This document shows, one piece after another, positions 44,657 to 54,425 of a stretch of DNA of 64,000 nucleotides. Source of the DNA: Pseudomonadota bacterium. Its GTDB lineage: Bacteria > Desulfobacterota > Syntrophobacteria > Syntrophobacterales > Syntrophobacteraceae. The DNA lies in assembly GCA_023416335.1 (NCBI GenBank), contig JAEZHY010000003.1, positions 19,159 through 83,158 on the forward strand, given 5' to 3'. The first letter of the stretch is position 1; every line of letters starts with the position of its first letter. The position numbers and the translations under genes were made by a program. The notes beneath the pieces were generated by a model. The model ran no database searches and had not been told where the DNA came from. It saw nothing but the letters and a program-made list of their open reading frames with translations.

Positions 44657-45459
44657 TTAAATCTTTCTCCGGGAAAGCGGCTGACATTTAAATGCAATGA
44701 ATATTTGTACCGCACGGGCTCACCGACGATGGCGCACCTTTCAAAGACCGGCTTCTCAATCCTCCCGGGTCATACCCGGTCGTGAGCCTGGGCCTTGAAG
44801 ATGGAAGATCCCCGCAGGCGGCCCAACTGCCGGCTGTAAAGGCAGAAGTGAGAGAATCTCTGAAAGCGGACGGATTTGAATGCGCTCTGCGATCAACAAA
44901 CGATAGAGCAGATAGGTTCTTCAATCATGGCGGACTGCCATGAATTGGATGGACCGATCGAATGTGGCGAGAAACAGGACGCCGGCAATCATTCTTGAAT
45001 GGAGTCGAAGTCACTGAACCTTGGTTCTCCTGAAAGAAAATCTGCTCACAGACTGGCTGGAGTAACTTTATAGTATAAAGCAAGAATCTGCCATGGTCAA
45101 ACACTGGAAGGCGGCAAGGCGGCAATTCAACTGATCAGTCTAAAGCAAGGAAATTGGCGCTCGTGGCAATTTCCTTTGTCTTTTTGGGGTGGAAGCTCTC
45201 TTGCCGCGCGCGAGGGCAGAGCCCTTGGTGCTTGGAATGAAACTATCCATATCGGAGAGTGCGCGCGTGGAGGGCGTCCAAGCCGAGGGGGACCAGACAG
45301 AAAATGAAGTCTGTTTTACGCAGGGCAGGGGGTGTAATAATCTGAAGACGTTACGCGATTTTTGGGCACAGTGCGCCCTTAATGCCCCGCGAACCTTTTC
45401 GAACAATAGAAAAATAAAAACTGGCCTCTTGACACAACTACGGGTAATCGGAACTCTAA
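44657..45459. other. Intergenic region, left border of the toxin-antitoxin island
   Basis: No gene or RNA recognised in about 800 bp. Open frames here have no family resemblance. A weak resemblance to the MITE end (TTTGGGCACAG) at about 45361 is too short to be meaningful. Confidence 0.5.
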
Positions 45460-45740
45460 ATGACAGGGTTTACTTGGGATACAATAAGGCTGCTGTAAAC
45501 TTACGCGACCACGGCTTCGCTTTTCGGCAGGCCACTAAAGCAATCAACGATCACTCTGCCGTTGAAGGGATCGATGACCGCGAAGATTACGGGGAAGAGC
45601 GCATCAACCTGCTTGGCATGTGTGAGGGAGTGCTTCTCCACGTGGCCTACGCAGAACGCGTCGAATACATTCGGATTATCTCAGCACGGCGGGCGGAAAA
45701 ACATGAGCAAGAAATCTACTATCGCGAAAATTCGTTCTGA
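45460..45740 (+). pseudogene. BrnT-like toxin with frameshift
   Basis: The gene starts ATGACAGGG (MTGFTWD), as BrnT toxins do (usually FEWDPxK). One base is missing at about 45480: in frame the next codons soon hit TAA, while the neighbouring frame continues NKAAVNLRDHGFAFRQATKA, then EDYGEERINLLG, VLLHVAYAERVEYIRIISAR and RAEKHEQEIYY. This is the complete BrnT (DUF497) RNase-like fold with its RIISARRA motif. The toxin is therefore probably inactive unless the indel is a sequencing error. The antitoxin gene overlaps its end. Confidence 0.8.
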
Positions 45741-46095
45741 CGGCACGGTTGTCGAGGTTTTGGAAGATGGCGAAGAACGCCCCTTGCCCGAAATCCCCAT
45801 GCGTCCGATGACGGAAGAAGAAATCCACGCTGCGGCGATGGCTGATCCCGACGCGCGGCCTATGACCACCGAAGAATGGCGAACAGCGCGGCGCGTGCCC
45901 CGCACGAAAACTTTGCGCCGTATACTTGGCCTTACATAGCAAGAATTTGCAGCCCGCTATCATATCCCTCTTGGCACGTTGCGCGATTGGGAACAGGGAC
46001 GCACGGAACCCGATCAACCTGCACGAGCTTACCTAACGGTCATCGCTCGCGATCCCGAAGGGGTTCGACGAGCCTTGAAAGCGCAGCCCTCGTGA
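45703..46095 (+). pseudogene. XRE-type antitoxin of the BrnT toxin, with internal stop
   Basis: The first 78 codons (MSKKSTIAKIRSDGTVVEVL .. TEEEIHAAAMADPDARP .. RTKTLRRILGLT) end at TAG (45937-45939). Directly after it, in the same frame, the helix-turn-helix continues QEFAARYHIPLGTLRDWEQG, RTEPDQPARAYLTVI and RDPEGVRRALKAQPS. In intact relatives the stop position would be glutamine (LTQ-QEFAARY-like), so one C-to-T change (CAG to TAG) explains the break. The truncated product lacks most of the DNA-binding domain. Together with the frameshifted toxin, this marks a decayed module. Confidence 0.8.
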
Positions 46096-46172
46096 AACCA
46101 CGAGCGAGACGAAAATAAAAAAGCAACGGCCGCTAAGGATTTTCCTCTGCGGCCCTTGAGCCGCTTCGAGGT

Positions 46173-46198
46173 TTTCTGCCTTTCACGAAAGGCAGAAA
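46173..46198. repeat. Perfect 11-bp hairpin
   Basis: TTTCTGCCTTT, loop CACG, then AAAGGCAGAAA. No T-run follows on either strand, so it is not a clear terminator. It stands between the two toxin-antitoxin modules. Confidence 0.6.
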
Positions 46199-46312
46199 GC
46201 CGACTACGGCCACTGACTTGCTTTTGCGCTGGGGGCGGGGAGAGGGTAGGGAAAATCGAGTGCTAAAAATTAAAGCTTAAGGGAAATTAACTGTACATAT
46301 TGAAAACACACA

Positions 46313-46341
46313 TTGACTGCCAACCCAAAGTGATGTATGTT
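46313..46341 (+). promoter_or_regulatory. Promoter of the DUF1778/GNAT operon
   Basis: TTGACT (46313-46318), a 17-bp spacer, then TATGTT (46336-46341), close to the sigma-70 consensus, 33 nt before the antitoxin start. GTACAAT and TGTACAT motifs nearby (about 46292 and 46350) could be antitoxin operators. Confidence 0.65.
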
Positions 46342-46373
46342 TTGAATGCGTACAATCAAGAAGGAGGTTTGAA

Positions 46374-47176
<803 letters not shown>

Positions 47177-47833
47177 ATCCACTTACCCCGAAAAAACAGG
47201 AAGGCTGTTGTGCCATAAAGCAAGATTTTTGATACTGCGCTTGCGGTCTTTTGCCGCCAGGAACGGCATTGTGCTCATGAAAAATAGCTCCTTATCATAC
47301 CTGCAAATTGCTCTTTCAAAAACGCTCGTTCGGAATAAGCCAACCATCATTTGGAGTATGTCCAGCAGCTACAGCTTCTTTGTAATAACTGGTAATGCCT
47401 GTTGCTGCTTGCCGGAGAGCTGCCCCCAAACTCATAAAACCAAAACTTTGGGCGAGGGGGCTATGGGGTAAAGTCCCATGGCAATAGGGAAAAGGAATTC
47501 GCTCGCCCTGCGGGCGCTTCTTGCGCCCGAGCACAGGCCGCGAAAAAGGTTCGTCGGGAAGGCAAAAAGTCACCCCCAGCCGGCTTTCTCATTTTCGGTA
47601 TGTAACGACCTGCATCAGACCGCGCCGGCCGCCCTGCATCTTGCGTCCTTCCTTGCCGGGCGACCGCGCCGGCCCCGATCTGTGCTCACAATTTTCCGAA
47701 GAACCTTACCCGCATGCTTTCCGATGATCCGAAGGCGGTTCTATGTATCCATGCGACGGTTTACTTTTCTCCCTTCGCGCTTAAAAGATAAAAAAGGTCT
47801 TGTTTATTGGAATGAATACAAAGGAGTTCGACA
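47177..47833. other. Intergenic region, no supported gene
   Basis: About 650 bp with short open frames on both strands but no recognisable family. The hairpin GCCCTGCGGGCG at about 47506 is short. The DNA may be remnant accessory sequence. Confidence 0.5.
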
Positions 47834-47974
47834 ATGCCAGGTCCCATGTTTCCGGTAGGCCCCGTGGTAGCCCTGATCGCCGGCATTCTCATTCTCGTCC
47901 AGCCGCGGCTTTTGAACTATATCGTCGCGATTTACCTGATAATAATCGGTATCGCAGGCTTGCTGCATTATTGA
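47834..47974 (+). CDS. DUF3096-like small membrane protein
   Basis: A 46-residue hydrophobic protein: MPGPMFPVGPVVALIAGILI then LVQPRLLNYIVAIYLIIIGI and AGLLHY. Two membrane segments joined by the PRLLNY turn match the DUF3096 family of tiny bacterial membrane proteins with unknown role. AAGGAG lies 7 nt before the ATG. It stands alone. Confidence 0.8.
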   Translation: MPGPMFPVGPVVALIAGILILVQPRLLNYIVAIYLIIIGIAGLLHY

Positions 47975-48062
47975 GGTTTCCGCCCTGAGGCAGAGGGATT
48001 GTAGAACAAATGCAGGAATAGCCGTCTTGGAGGGTCGCTTCGCTTTCTCAAAGCGCGGGTCA

Positions 48063-50498
48063 TCAGTCGAACTCTTCGTTGTTTTCTTTCGCCTGCTGCC
48101 TGGGCAACGTAATTATGAAAGTCGAGCCCCGGGAAAGAACGCTTCGGGCGGTAATGCTTCCCCGATGCCGTTCCACTATCCTGCGGCAGATGGCTAGGCC
48201 CATTCCGGTCCCCTCATACTCACTGCGCCCGTGGAGGCGCTGGAATGGGTCGAATATGCAGGCGAGGTATTTTTCGTCGAATCCGATTCCATTGTCCTCG
48301 ACATAGATGGTGCAATCTTTGCCGCGGCAAGTGCCGTGCAGGCGCACAATCGGCGGAGAATCTCCATGGAACTTCAGAGCATTGGCGATGAGGTTCTGAA
48401 AAAGCTGGCGCATCTGCGTCGGGTCGGCTTCGATCTGCGGTAAATCCCCCAGTTCTACGCGCCCCTCTGTTTTCCTGAGCGACACCCACAGATCGCTTAT
48501 CGCATTTTCTGCAGCCATACGGAGATCCACCGGGCGGAAAGGGACCTGCCTCGTGCTGGCCCTGGAATAGCTCAACAGGTCGTCCAGGAGGGTTTGCATC
48601 CTGGCAGCCGCGCTCTGAATCCGCTGGAACCTGTCCAGGACGTCTTCGGTAGAAGAATCTTTTATTTTCTCAAATATTAAATCTGCAAATGCCCTGATTT
48701 TCCTGAGCGGTTCGGAAAGGTCGTGCGTTGCCGTATAAGCAAATTGTTCCAGGTCTCGATTGCTGCGTTCGAGTTTGGAAACATAAAAGCTGAGTTCGTG
48801 CTCGATGTGCTTGCGCTCTATTACGCCGGCGAGAGCGTTGGAGGCAGCAATGAGAAAATTCCTGGTTTTTGTATCCAGCGAGTGTCCGTGTTTTAATTTT
48901 GTGTGCATAACGCCGAGCATTTTGCCCGAAGCAACTATCGGGATACAGCAATATCCAAGGTGCAGCGCACTTTTGCCGCAGAGCCTGCCGCCTTCCTCGG
49001 CGGAATCCCTGCACAGGATATTCCCATTCCGTGCCGCAGCCTCGCAGCGGCACTCTCCGGGGCATGGCTTTCCGCAAGATTCTACGGCCTCGGCAGACCC
49101 GCCTTCCCGAGCCTTCAATACCAGCCGTCGGGATTCTCCTTCCATCAGGCACACGCTCCCGGTGGATTCCAATGGAAGTCCGGGAACCGCGAGGACCGTT
49201 TCGAGGCTCCTTTTCAGTATCGTCTGCAAATCGCTGTCGGCGAAAGTCATCTGGAGGATGGAGTCGATTGCCCGCTGCGCTCCGTAAGACTGCCGAAGGT
49301 CTTCCCCGGTATCGAACTTGAGGATCGCCTCTCCGATCAGGGGAGCGCCCGACTCCAGCACCTCCATGAGCTGGTCCGGCAATATGCCCCGCCTTTCATC
49401 GGCCAGATGGATCACTCCGATTGTACGGGTCTGGTGCCGAAGCGGGATAAGCGCAACCGAGGAAAATCCTGATTTAATGCACACTCCCCGGAATTCGGCC
49501 ATTTCCGGCCCAGACAAACAGGAGGCGAATGCGGGCGTATCTCCGCATCTGAAAGATCCGCCCCGAGTCATGCAGGCGTGATCCTGCGGCTGGGGTTTCC
49601 CGGTCACAATCCTAGTGCAGACACAATTGTCGCGTCCAACCACGAGGCCGTTCTCGGACCTCCAGAATTCTTCACTGAAACCTGTATAGGCTTCATAGGG
49701 GATAGCTCCCTTTTCATTCAGGACGCGTATCCCAACGCATCGGCAACCGCTCAAGTGACGGATTTCTTCCAGCACCTCATGAAGATACTCGCTTCTCGAC
49801 TCGGCATCCCCCATTATTTTGAGCAGCCGATTCCTTACCGACAGGATATTCTCCGCCCGCTTTCGCGATTCGATTTCCTGCTCGAGCTGCGCGTTCACGC
49901 TTGCGAGTTCGGCAGTTCGCTGCCGGACCAGCAATTCAAGGTTGCGCTGGTACTCCTTGATTTCCTGCCCGCCGGCTATCCGGCCCGTGATATCCGGTGC
50001 AGATACGACTCCCCGGATGACCCATGACAACACTTCGGGTTTGCCTTCGACCCGGGCAGCCCTGACTGCAACATCAACCGTGTTTCCCTCATTGAGGTTC
50101 CGAACCCTGGAATCCCATGTTTGCACCCCTTCGGAGAGACTCAGCTTACTAACGAAGCTGTGAAATTCAGGCCCGTAATTGTCGGGAAAGTAATGAACCA
50201 GGGGAGTGCCCAGAACGGACGACTTATCGGTACCGAACAGAGCGAGTGCTTCCCTGTTCGCCACGAGTATAGTGCCTTCCACATCCGTGACAACGTACGG
50301 GTCCGGAGCGGAATAAAACAGTTCCCGATACCAGTTGCGGTCGATTTCGAGTGTTTTTGGGATTTCTGCAGGCTGGATCGGTTCATTGGACGAACCACGC
50401 CCTTTAAATCCGGGATCTGCTGATTGCGCATCAGAAATCTGATGCGGCTGATCCGTCGGATTCACCTGATGCTGTTCCGTATTGGCTCTATCCCGCAT
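48063..50498 (-). CDS. PAS/GAF sensor histidine kinase
   Basis: An 811-residue soluble kinase. Order: PAS (about 55-170; WYRELFYSAPDPYVVTDVEG), coiled coil (170-215), a first GAF with a cysteine-rich loop (GRDNCVCTRIVTG, HACMTRGGSFRCGD), a second GAF with CGKPCPGECRCEAA and LGYCCIPIVASG, then an H-box of the phytochrome-kinase type (YTATHDLSEPLRKIRAF) and ATPase motifs (NLIANALKFHG, VEDNGIGFD, GTGMGLAI). The clustered cysteines in both GAF domains may bind metal or sense redox state. No response regulator is adjacent. Confidence 0.9.
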   Translation of the reverse strand: MRDRANTEQHQVNPTDQPHQISDAQSADPGFKGRGSSNEPIQPAEIPKTLEIDRNWYRELFYSAPDPYVVTDVEGTILVANREALALFGTDKSSVLGTPLVHYFPDNYGPEFHSFVSKLSLSEGVQTWDSRVRNLNEGNTVDVAVRAARVEGKPEVLSWVIRGVVSAPDITGRIAGGQEIKEYQRNLELLVRQRTAELASVNAQLEQEIESRKRAENILSVRNRLLKIMGDAESRSEYLHEVLEEIRHLSGCRCVGIRVLNEKGAIPYEAYTGFSEEFWRSENGLVVGRDNCVCTRIVTGKPQPQDHACMTRGGSFRCGDTPAFASCLSGPEMAEFRGVCIKSGFSSVALIPLRHQTRTIGVIHLADERRGILPDQLMEVLESGAPLIGEAILKFDTGEDLRQSYGAQRAIDSILQMTFADSDLQTILKRSLETVLAVPGLPLESTGSVCLMEGESRRLVLKAREGGSAEAVESCGKPCPGECRCEAAARNGNILCRDSAEEGGRLCGKSALHLGYCCIPIVASGKMLGVMHTKLKHGHSLDTKTRNFLIAASNALAGVIERKHIEHELSFYVSKLERSNRDLEQFAYTATHDLSEPLRKIRAFADLIFEKIKDSSTEDVLDRFQRIQSAAARMQTLLDDLLSYSRASTRQVPFRPVDLRMAAENAISDLWVSLRKTEGRVELGDLPQIEADPTQMRQLFQNLIANALKFHGDSPPIVRLHGTCRGKDCTIYVEDNGIGFDEKYLACIFDPFQRLHGRSEYEGTGMGLAICRRIVERHRGSITARSVLSRGSTFIITLPRQQAKENNEEFD

Positions 50499-50728
50499 CT
50501 TCGGCTCTTCGGTCCAAGAATCGGCTTTACCACGTGTTTGGGAAACGTTCGATGGTCCCTGGGCGCCGGCATTCGTTTCATTTAAGATTGCAATAGGGAA
50601 TGCCGTGCGTGCTCACCGCAATAATAATTCCCGGGCGACTCTTCGCAACCCCGGCAGAGGACGGAATTTGGCGGCTCCATGGAAAGATGAAGTCGGGCCT
50701 TAATTTTATTTAGTAAAAATAATAATAG

Positions 50729-50752
50729 CCCGGGTCGAAATTGCAACCCGGG
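50729..50752 (-). terminator. Terminator after the acyl-CoA synthetase gene
   Basis: On the minus strand CCCGGGT (50752-50746) pairs with ACCCGGG (50735-50729) across a 10-nt loop, followed by CTATTATTATTTTTAC. It lies 74 nt after the synthetase stop. The rest of the 327-bp gap to the kinase start (50499-50825) holds no other feature I can see. Confidence 0.7.
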
Positions 50753-50825
50753 TTTTAAGGCTTCGATAAGTTGAACAGTTAACCTCTACGAATTTCCGGA
50801 TTTCAGCTTCAATCCGGCATGGGGC

Positions 50826-52469
50826 TCAAAGGTTTGGAAACATCTGTGCCGCCATCTCCCTGAGTTTATATTTCTGGATCTTGCCGCTCGCGGTCATCGG
50901 GTAATTTTCCACGAAGGCGACGCATTTCGGTATTTTAAAACGCGCTATCTTGCCGCGGCAGTAGTCGATCACCTCCTGGGGAGAGAATGAAACACCGTCC
51001 TTGAGGACGACGAAGGCGCACACTTCCTCTCCGTACTTGACGCTCGGGACCCCGACCACCTGGACGTCCCGGACTCCCTCCATCCCGTACAGGTACTCTT
51101 CGACTTCCTTGGGGTAAATGTTCTCACCCCCTCGAATGATCATGTCCTTGTGCCGGCCGGTGATGGTTATGTACCCGTCATTATCCATGACGCCGAGGTC
51201 GCCCGAATGAAGCCATCCGTCTTTGTCGATCGCCTGCGCGGTCGCCTCGGGCATATTGTAGTACCCTTTCATCACGATGTATCCGCGACAGCATACTTCT
51301 CCCGGAGTTCCATTGGGGACGGGACTGCGCTTTTCCGGATCCATGATGCATACCTCGACTTCCGGCATTGCCCGGCCGACGGTTTCACAGCGCCTGCGAA
51401 TATCATCGTCCACGAGCGTCTGCGTCATCCCGGGAGAAGATTCCGTAAGCCCGTAAACGATGGTGATCTGATGGGCATGCATCAGCTCGATTACCTTTTT
51501 CATGATCGGAGCGGGGCATGGGGATCCGGCCATGATGCCGGTCCTCAAAGTCTTGAAATCGAACTTTGGAAAGAGCTTATGGTCGAGCATCGCGATGAAC
51601 ATGGTTGGAACTCCGTAAATCGCGGTACATCCTTCCTGTTCGATCGCCGTCATGGCCATAACGGGGTCGAACCCCTCCATTATGACGAGGGCGGAGCCGT
51701 GATTGAACGCGCCCATAACCCCCAGCGAACAACCGAAGCAATGGAAAAGCGGAACGGGCAGGCAAAGGCGGTCTTTGGGGCCGAAGAGCTGGTTCTTGCC
51801 GATCCAGTATCCGTTGTTTACCAGGTTGAAGTGGGTCAGCATGACGCCTTTCGGGAAACCCGTCGTCCCCGAGGTATACTGCATGTTCACCACGTCGTGC
51901 GGATCGATTTCTGCCTGCCTGGCCCTGTATTGCTCGTCGCTTATCATGACGTCCAGTCCAAGCACCTCGGGAATTGAGTACATTCCCCGATGTTTTTCAC
52001 TGCCGAGGAAGAAGGCGCGCTTCAAGTGAGGGAATTTCGGGCTGTAGAGAAAACCGCGCTGCTGGGTCCGAAGTTCGGGCACGAGTTCATAAAGGGTGAG
52101 CACGTAATCGGTATCCCGGAACCCGTCAATGATGAAGATGTTCTCGCACTCGGACTGCCGAAGCAGGTACTCGAGTTCGCTGCTCTTATATGAAGTATTG
52201 ACCGTCAGCAAAACGGCCCCGATCCTGGCCGTTGCAAATTGAAGGGCAACCCAGTAAGGAACGTTCGTAGCCCAGACGGCTACCTTCTCGCCTTTCTTTA
52301 CTCCCAGCGCCATGAGGCCCTTGGCCAGCCTGTCGACAACCTCTCCGAATTGCCGGTAAGTGAACCTCAGGTCCCGATCGACGTAAATGATCGCTTCGTT
52401 ATCCGGGAACTTTTCTATCGCTCTGTCGAGAAGTTGCCCTAATGTGATCGACTCTAATGACTCCCTCAT
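50826..52469 (-). CDS. AMP-dependent acyl-CoA synthetase
   Basis: A 547-residue adenylate-forming enzyme that activates a fatty or other carboxylic acid to its CoA thioester. The core motifs are complete: YTSGTTGFPKGVMLTH, YGLTESSPGMTQ, LHSGDLGVMDNDGYITITGR, KDMIIRGGENIYPKEVEEYL, and the catalytic lysine in MTASGKIQKYKL. GGAGGAGG precedes the ATG. A TetR regulator lies 223 nt upstream in the same direction, which often indicates fatty-acid-responsive control. Substrate chain length is unknown. Confidence 0.93.
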   Translation of the reverse strand: MRESLESITLGQLLDRAIEKFPDNEAIIYVDRDLRFTYRQFGEVVDRLAKGLMALGVKKGEKVAVWATNVPYWVALQFATARIGAVLLTVNTSYKSSELEYLLRQSECENIFIIDGFRDTDYVLTLYELVPELRTQQRGFLYSPKFPHLKRAFFLGSEKHRGMYSIPEVLGLDVMISDEQYRARQAEIDPHDVVNMQYTSGTTGFPKGVMLTHFNLVNNGYWIGKNQLFGPKDRLCLPVPLFHCFGCSLGVMGAFNHGSALVIMEGFDPVMAMTAIEQEGCTAIYGVPTMFIAMLDHKLFPKFDFKTLRTGIMAGSPCPAPIMKKVIELMHAHQITIVYGLTESSPGMTQTLVDDDIRRRCETVGRAMPEVEVCIMDPEKRSPVPNGTPGEVCCRGYIVMKGYYNMPEATAQAIDKDGWLHSGDLGVMDNDGYITITGRHKDMIIRGGENIYPKEVEEYLYGMEGVRDVQVVGVPSVKYGEEVCAFVVLKDGVSFSPQEVIDYCRGKIARFKIPKCVAFVENYPMTASGKIQKYKLREMAAQMFPNL

Positions 52470-52692
52470 GTGTCCTCCTCCAAATGGCCGTTTTGGCCGG
52501 ATTGGTGCAAGTCAAGCGGTGGTATCGATTCGGTCGATATCCTTGAACCAAAGCATTTCGGCATGTCCGCTTGGGGGCGGATGCTCGTAATGGAGCTATA
52601 GCCTCAAAGCCTGGCTAAGTCGGAACTCATTCAGGCGAAGGGAGAGAACTCCCTGCCGCAATTTCCGACCTGGATTCATGGAAGGTCGGTGC

Positions 52693-53400
52693 TTACGGGT
52701 TGTTCGGCTTGACCCTTTGCAGGGCTTCGGCCACTTCTGCCCGAAATTGCACCAGCGCTTCGACGGGCTGATCGGGAGGAAGGAATGCGCGCCACAGCAT
52801 GTCGGATAGTTGAGAGGCGGTAAGATCAACGTCAGGTTTTCGCCCGGTAACAATGTGCGTCCAAAGGACGTGTTCCATCGAGCCGTAGACCATGTCCCGC
52901 ATGAGGCGGAGCGGGATGTCCGGCCTGATCTCCCCGGATTTTTGCGCGGCTTCCAGCATGGACATCAAAGGACCGATATAACGACGTTTTATATCGCCGA
53001 TGAGGTTCATGAACTCGTGGTCGACATTTCGACCCTCGCTGAGGATCAACGCGCAAATCCCGGTGCCCTCTTCAATCAGGTGCTTCAGGTGCTTGCGAAT
53101 CAGAAAATGGAGTTGGGAGCGAAAACTGCCGGTCAGAGGGATTTCCTGTTCGAGTTCGGTACATATCTCGCCGTACCAGCCCCTGAGCAGTTCCATGCAA
53201 AGTTCCCGTTTGCTTGCGAAATAGGTAAAAATCGTTGCTTCCGAAGTGCCTAGCCGCTGGGCAATTTCTGCGGTCGTGGCCCTCTCGTAACCTTTTTCGG
53301 CAAACACTCCCCGCGCCGCGCCGAGTATTTCGCGGACACGCCGCTCCGATCGTACGCCGCGTGCGCCTCGCCGCTCCTGCGGAGATGCCTTTTTACCCAT
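52693..53400 (-). CDS. TetR-family transcriptional regulator
   Basis: A 235-residue regulator. The N-terminal helix-turn-helix is typical (FAEKGYERATTAEIAQRLGT, SEATIFTYFASKRELCMELL); the C-terminal ligand domain (about 80-210) resembles those of fatty-acid regulators. It is cotranscribed with or next to the acyl-CoA synthetase and divergent from the cytidylate-kinase-like gene, so both are possible targets. A weak ribosome site leaves the exact start uncertain. Confidence 0.88.
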   Translation of the reverse strand: MGKKASPQERRGARGVRSERRVREILGAARGVFAEKGYERATTAEIAQRLGTSEATIFTYFASKRELCMELLRGWYGEICTELEQEIPLTGSFRSQLHFLIRKHLKHLIEEGTGICALILSEGRNVDHEFMNLIGDIKRRYIGPLMSMLEAAQKSGEIRPDIPLRLMRDMVYGSMEHVLWTHIVTGRKPDVDLTASQLSDMLWRAFLPPDQPVEALVQFRAEVAEALQRVKPNNP

Positions 53401-53715
53401 TCAACACATCCATCAATCTGATGCACAACCGTCAAAGCATGGGAAAAGAGCCTGGGTTGAGGATTACTCAATCCATACAGTACTAATTATTTCTCGTCAA
53501 TCAAATAAAACATCGTTATACGTTCGAATTGATTTGAGTGATTCTCAACTTTCGGTATTAAAATTATTAATAGGTATTTGCGTGCTCTGCGGCCGGCTCC
53601 AATCATCTCTTTAACGATTTTCCTTGATCCGCTCCAAATATGGTACCATGTCAAACAAAAACTTTTTGGTTATGGCCCGGAACGGGCGAGTTGCACCCTA
53701 TCGGGAGGTAGATCA
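53401..53715. other. Divergent promoter region
   Basis: An AT-rich 315-bp gap between the TetR gene and the divergent cytidylate-kinase-like gene. It contains TTGATTTGAGTGATTCTCAA (near 53530), a partly symmetric stretch that could be a TetR operator. No gene seen. Confidence 0.4.
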
Positions 53716-54372
53716 ATGCCGGGAGTAGTCATCACGGTAGCGCGCCAGTTGGGCAGCGGAGGGTCCCACATCGCCCTGCAGGTCTCCAGGCGACTCGGAT
53801 ACGCCTTCGTCGATCGGCAGATCCTGCAGGAGGCCGCAAAGGAATTGGGCGTCGAGGAATCGGAAATCGAACGGCGCGAGGGACGCCTTCAGACCTTCTG
53901 GGAAAAACTCGTGTCGGGCTTCAACATGGGAACACCCTACCCCAATTTTGTGCCGCGCTCAAACTGGATCACCGACGAACGACTCGCGGAGGTCGAACAC
54001 CGCCTCATGGCCGAGTTGGCGATGAAGGGATCCTGTGTCATGCTTGGCCGGGGCGCCTTTTACCTGTTGCGCGGCAGGGCTCAGCTTCTGAGCGTCATGA
54101 TCCATGCCCCCCTGAGTTTTCGGGTGGAGCGGTTGATGCGCGTCTATAATGCGAAGAGAAAAGAAGCCGTTCAGATGATCGAGCAGTCAGACCGGGACAG
54201 ATACCGATACATCCGCAGTTTCACCGGCCGGGACTGGTTTGACGCACGGAATTACGATCTGGCGATTGACACATCCATAATTGATTTTGCATCGGCCGAG
54301 GAAATGATCTCATCTATTGCCCTGCGCCTGCCGGAAGGTGAGGCCTGGCCCTGGGTGAACGAACCGGGCTGA
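53716..54372 (+). CDS. Cytidylate-kinase-like family protein
   Basis: A 218-residue P-loop protein of the cytidylate-kinase-like family (ITVARQLGSGGSHIALQVSR, LGYAFVDRQILQEAAKELGV, GSCVMLGRGAFYLL). The loop reads ARQLGSGG rather than GxxGxGKS, normal for this family, whose substrate is not firmly known. The ATG at 53716 has GGGAGGT about 6 nt upstream; the frame is open earlier but without a domain. The kinase/regulator genes follow after 53 nt. Confidence 0.82.
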   Translation: MPGVVITVARQLGSGGSHIALQVSRRLGYAFVDRQILQEAAKELGVEESEIERREGRLQTFWEKLVSGFNMGTPYPNFVPRSNWITDERLAEVEHRLMAELAMKGSCVMLGRGAFYLLRGRAQLLSVMIHAPLSFRVERLMRVYNAKRKEAVQMIEQSDRDRYRYIRSFTGRDWFDARNYDLAIDTSIIDFASAEEMISSIALRLPEGEAWPWVNEPG

Positions 54373-54425
54373 CCCGCAGCGGGGAAAAGGAATCACTCGG
54401 AAGGGAATAGACGCATAGAGGAACC

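Noticed and set aside
45937..45939. In-frame TAG in the antitoxin read as pyrrolysine
   Set aside because: Relatives have glutamine here, one base from TAG, and the toxin is frameshifted as well; decay is simpler.
47316..47573. Minus-strand open frame of 85 codons
   Set aside because: No family resemblance, no good ribosome site, and neighbouring frames look equally plausible.
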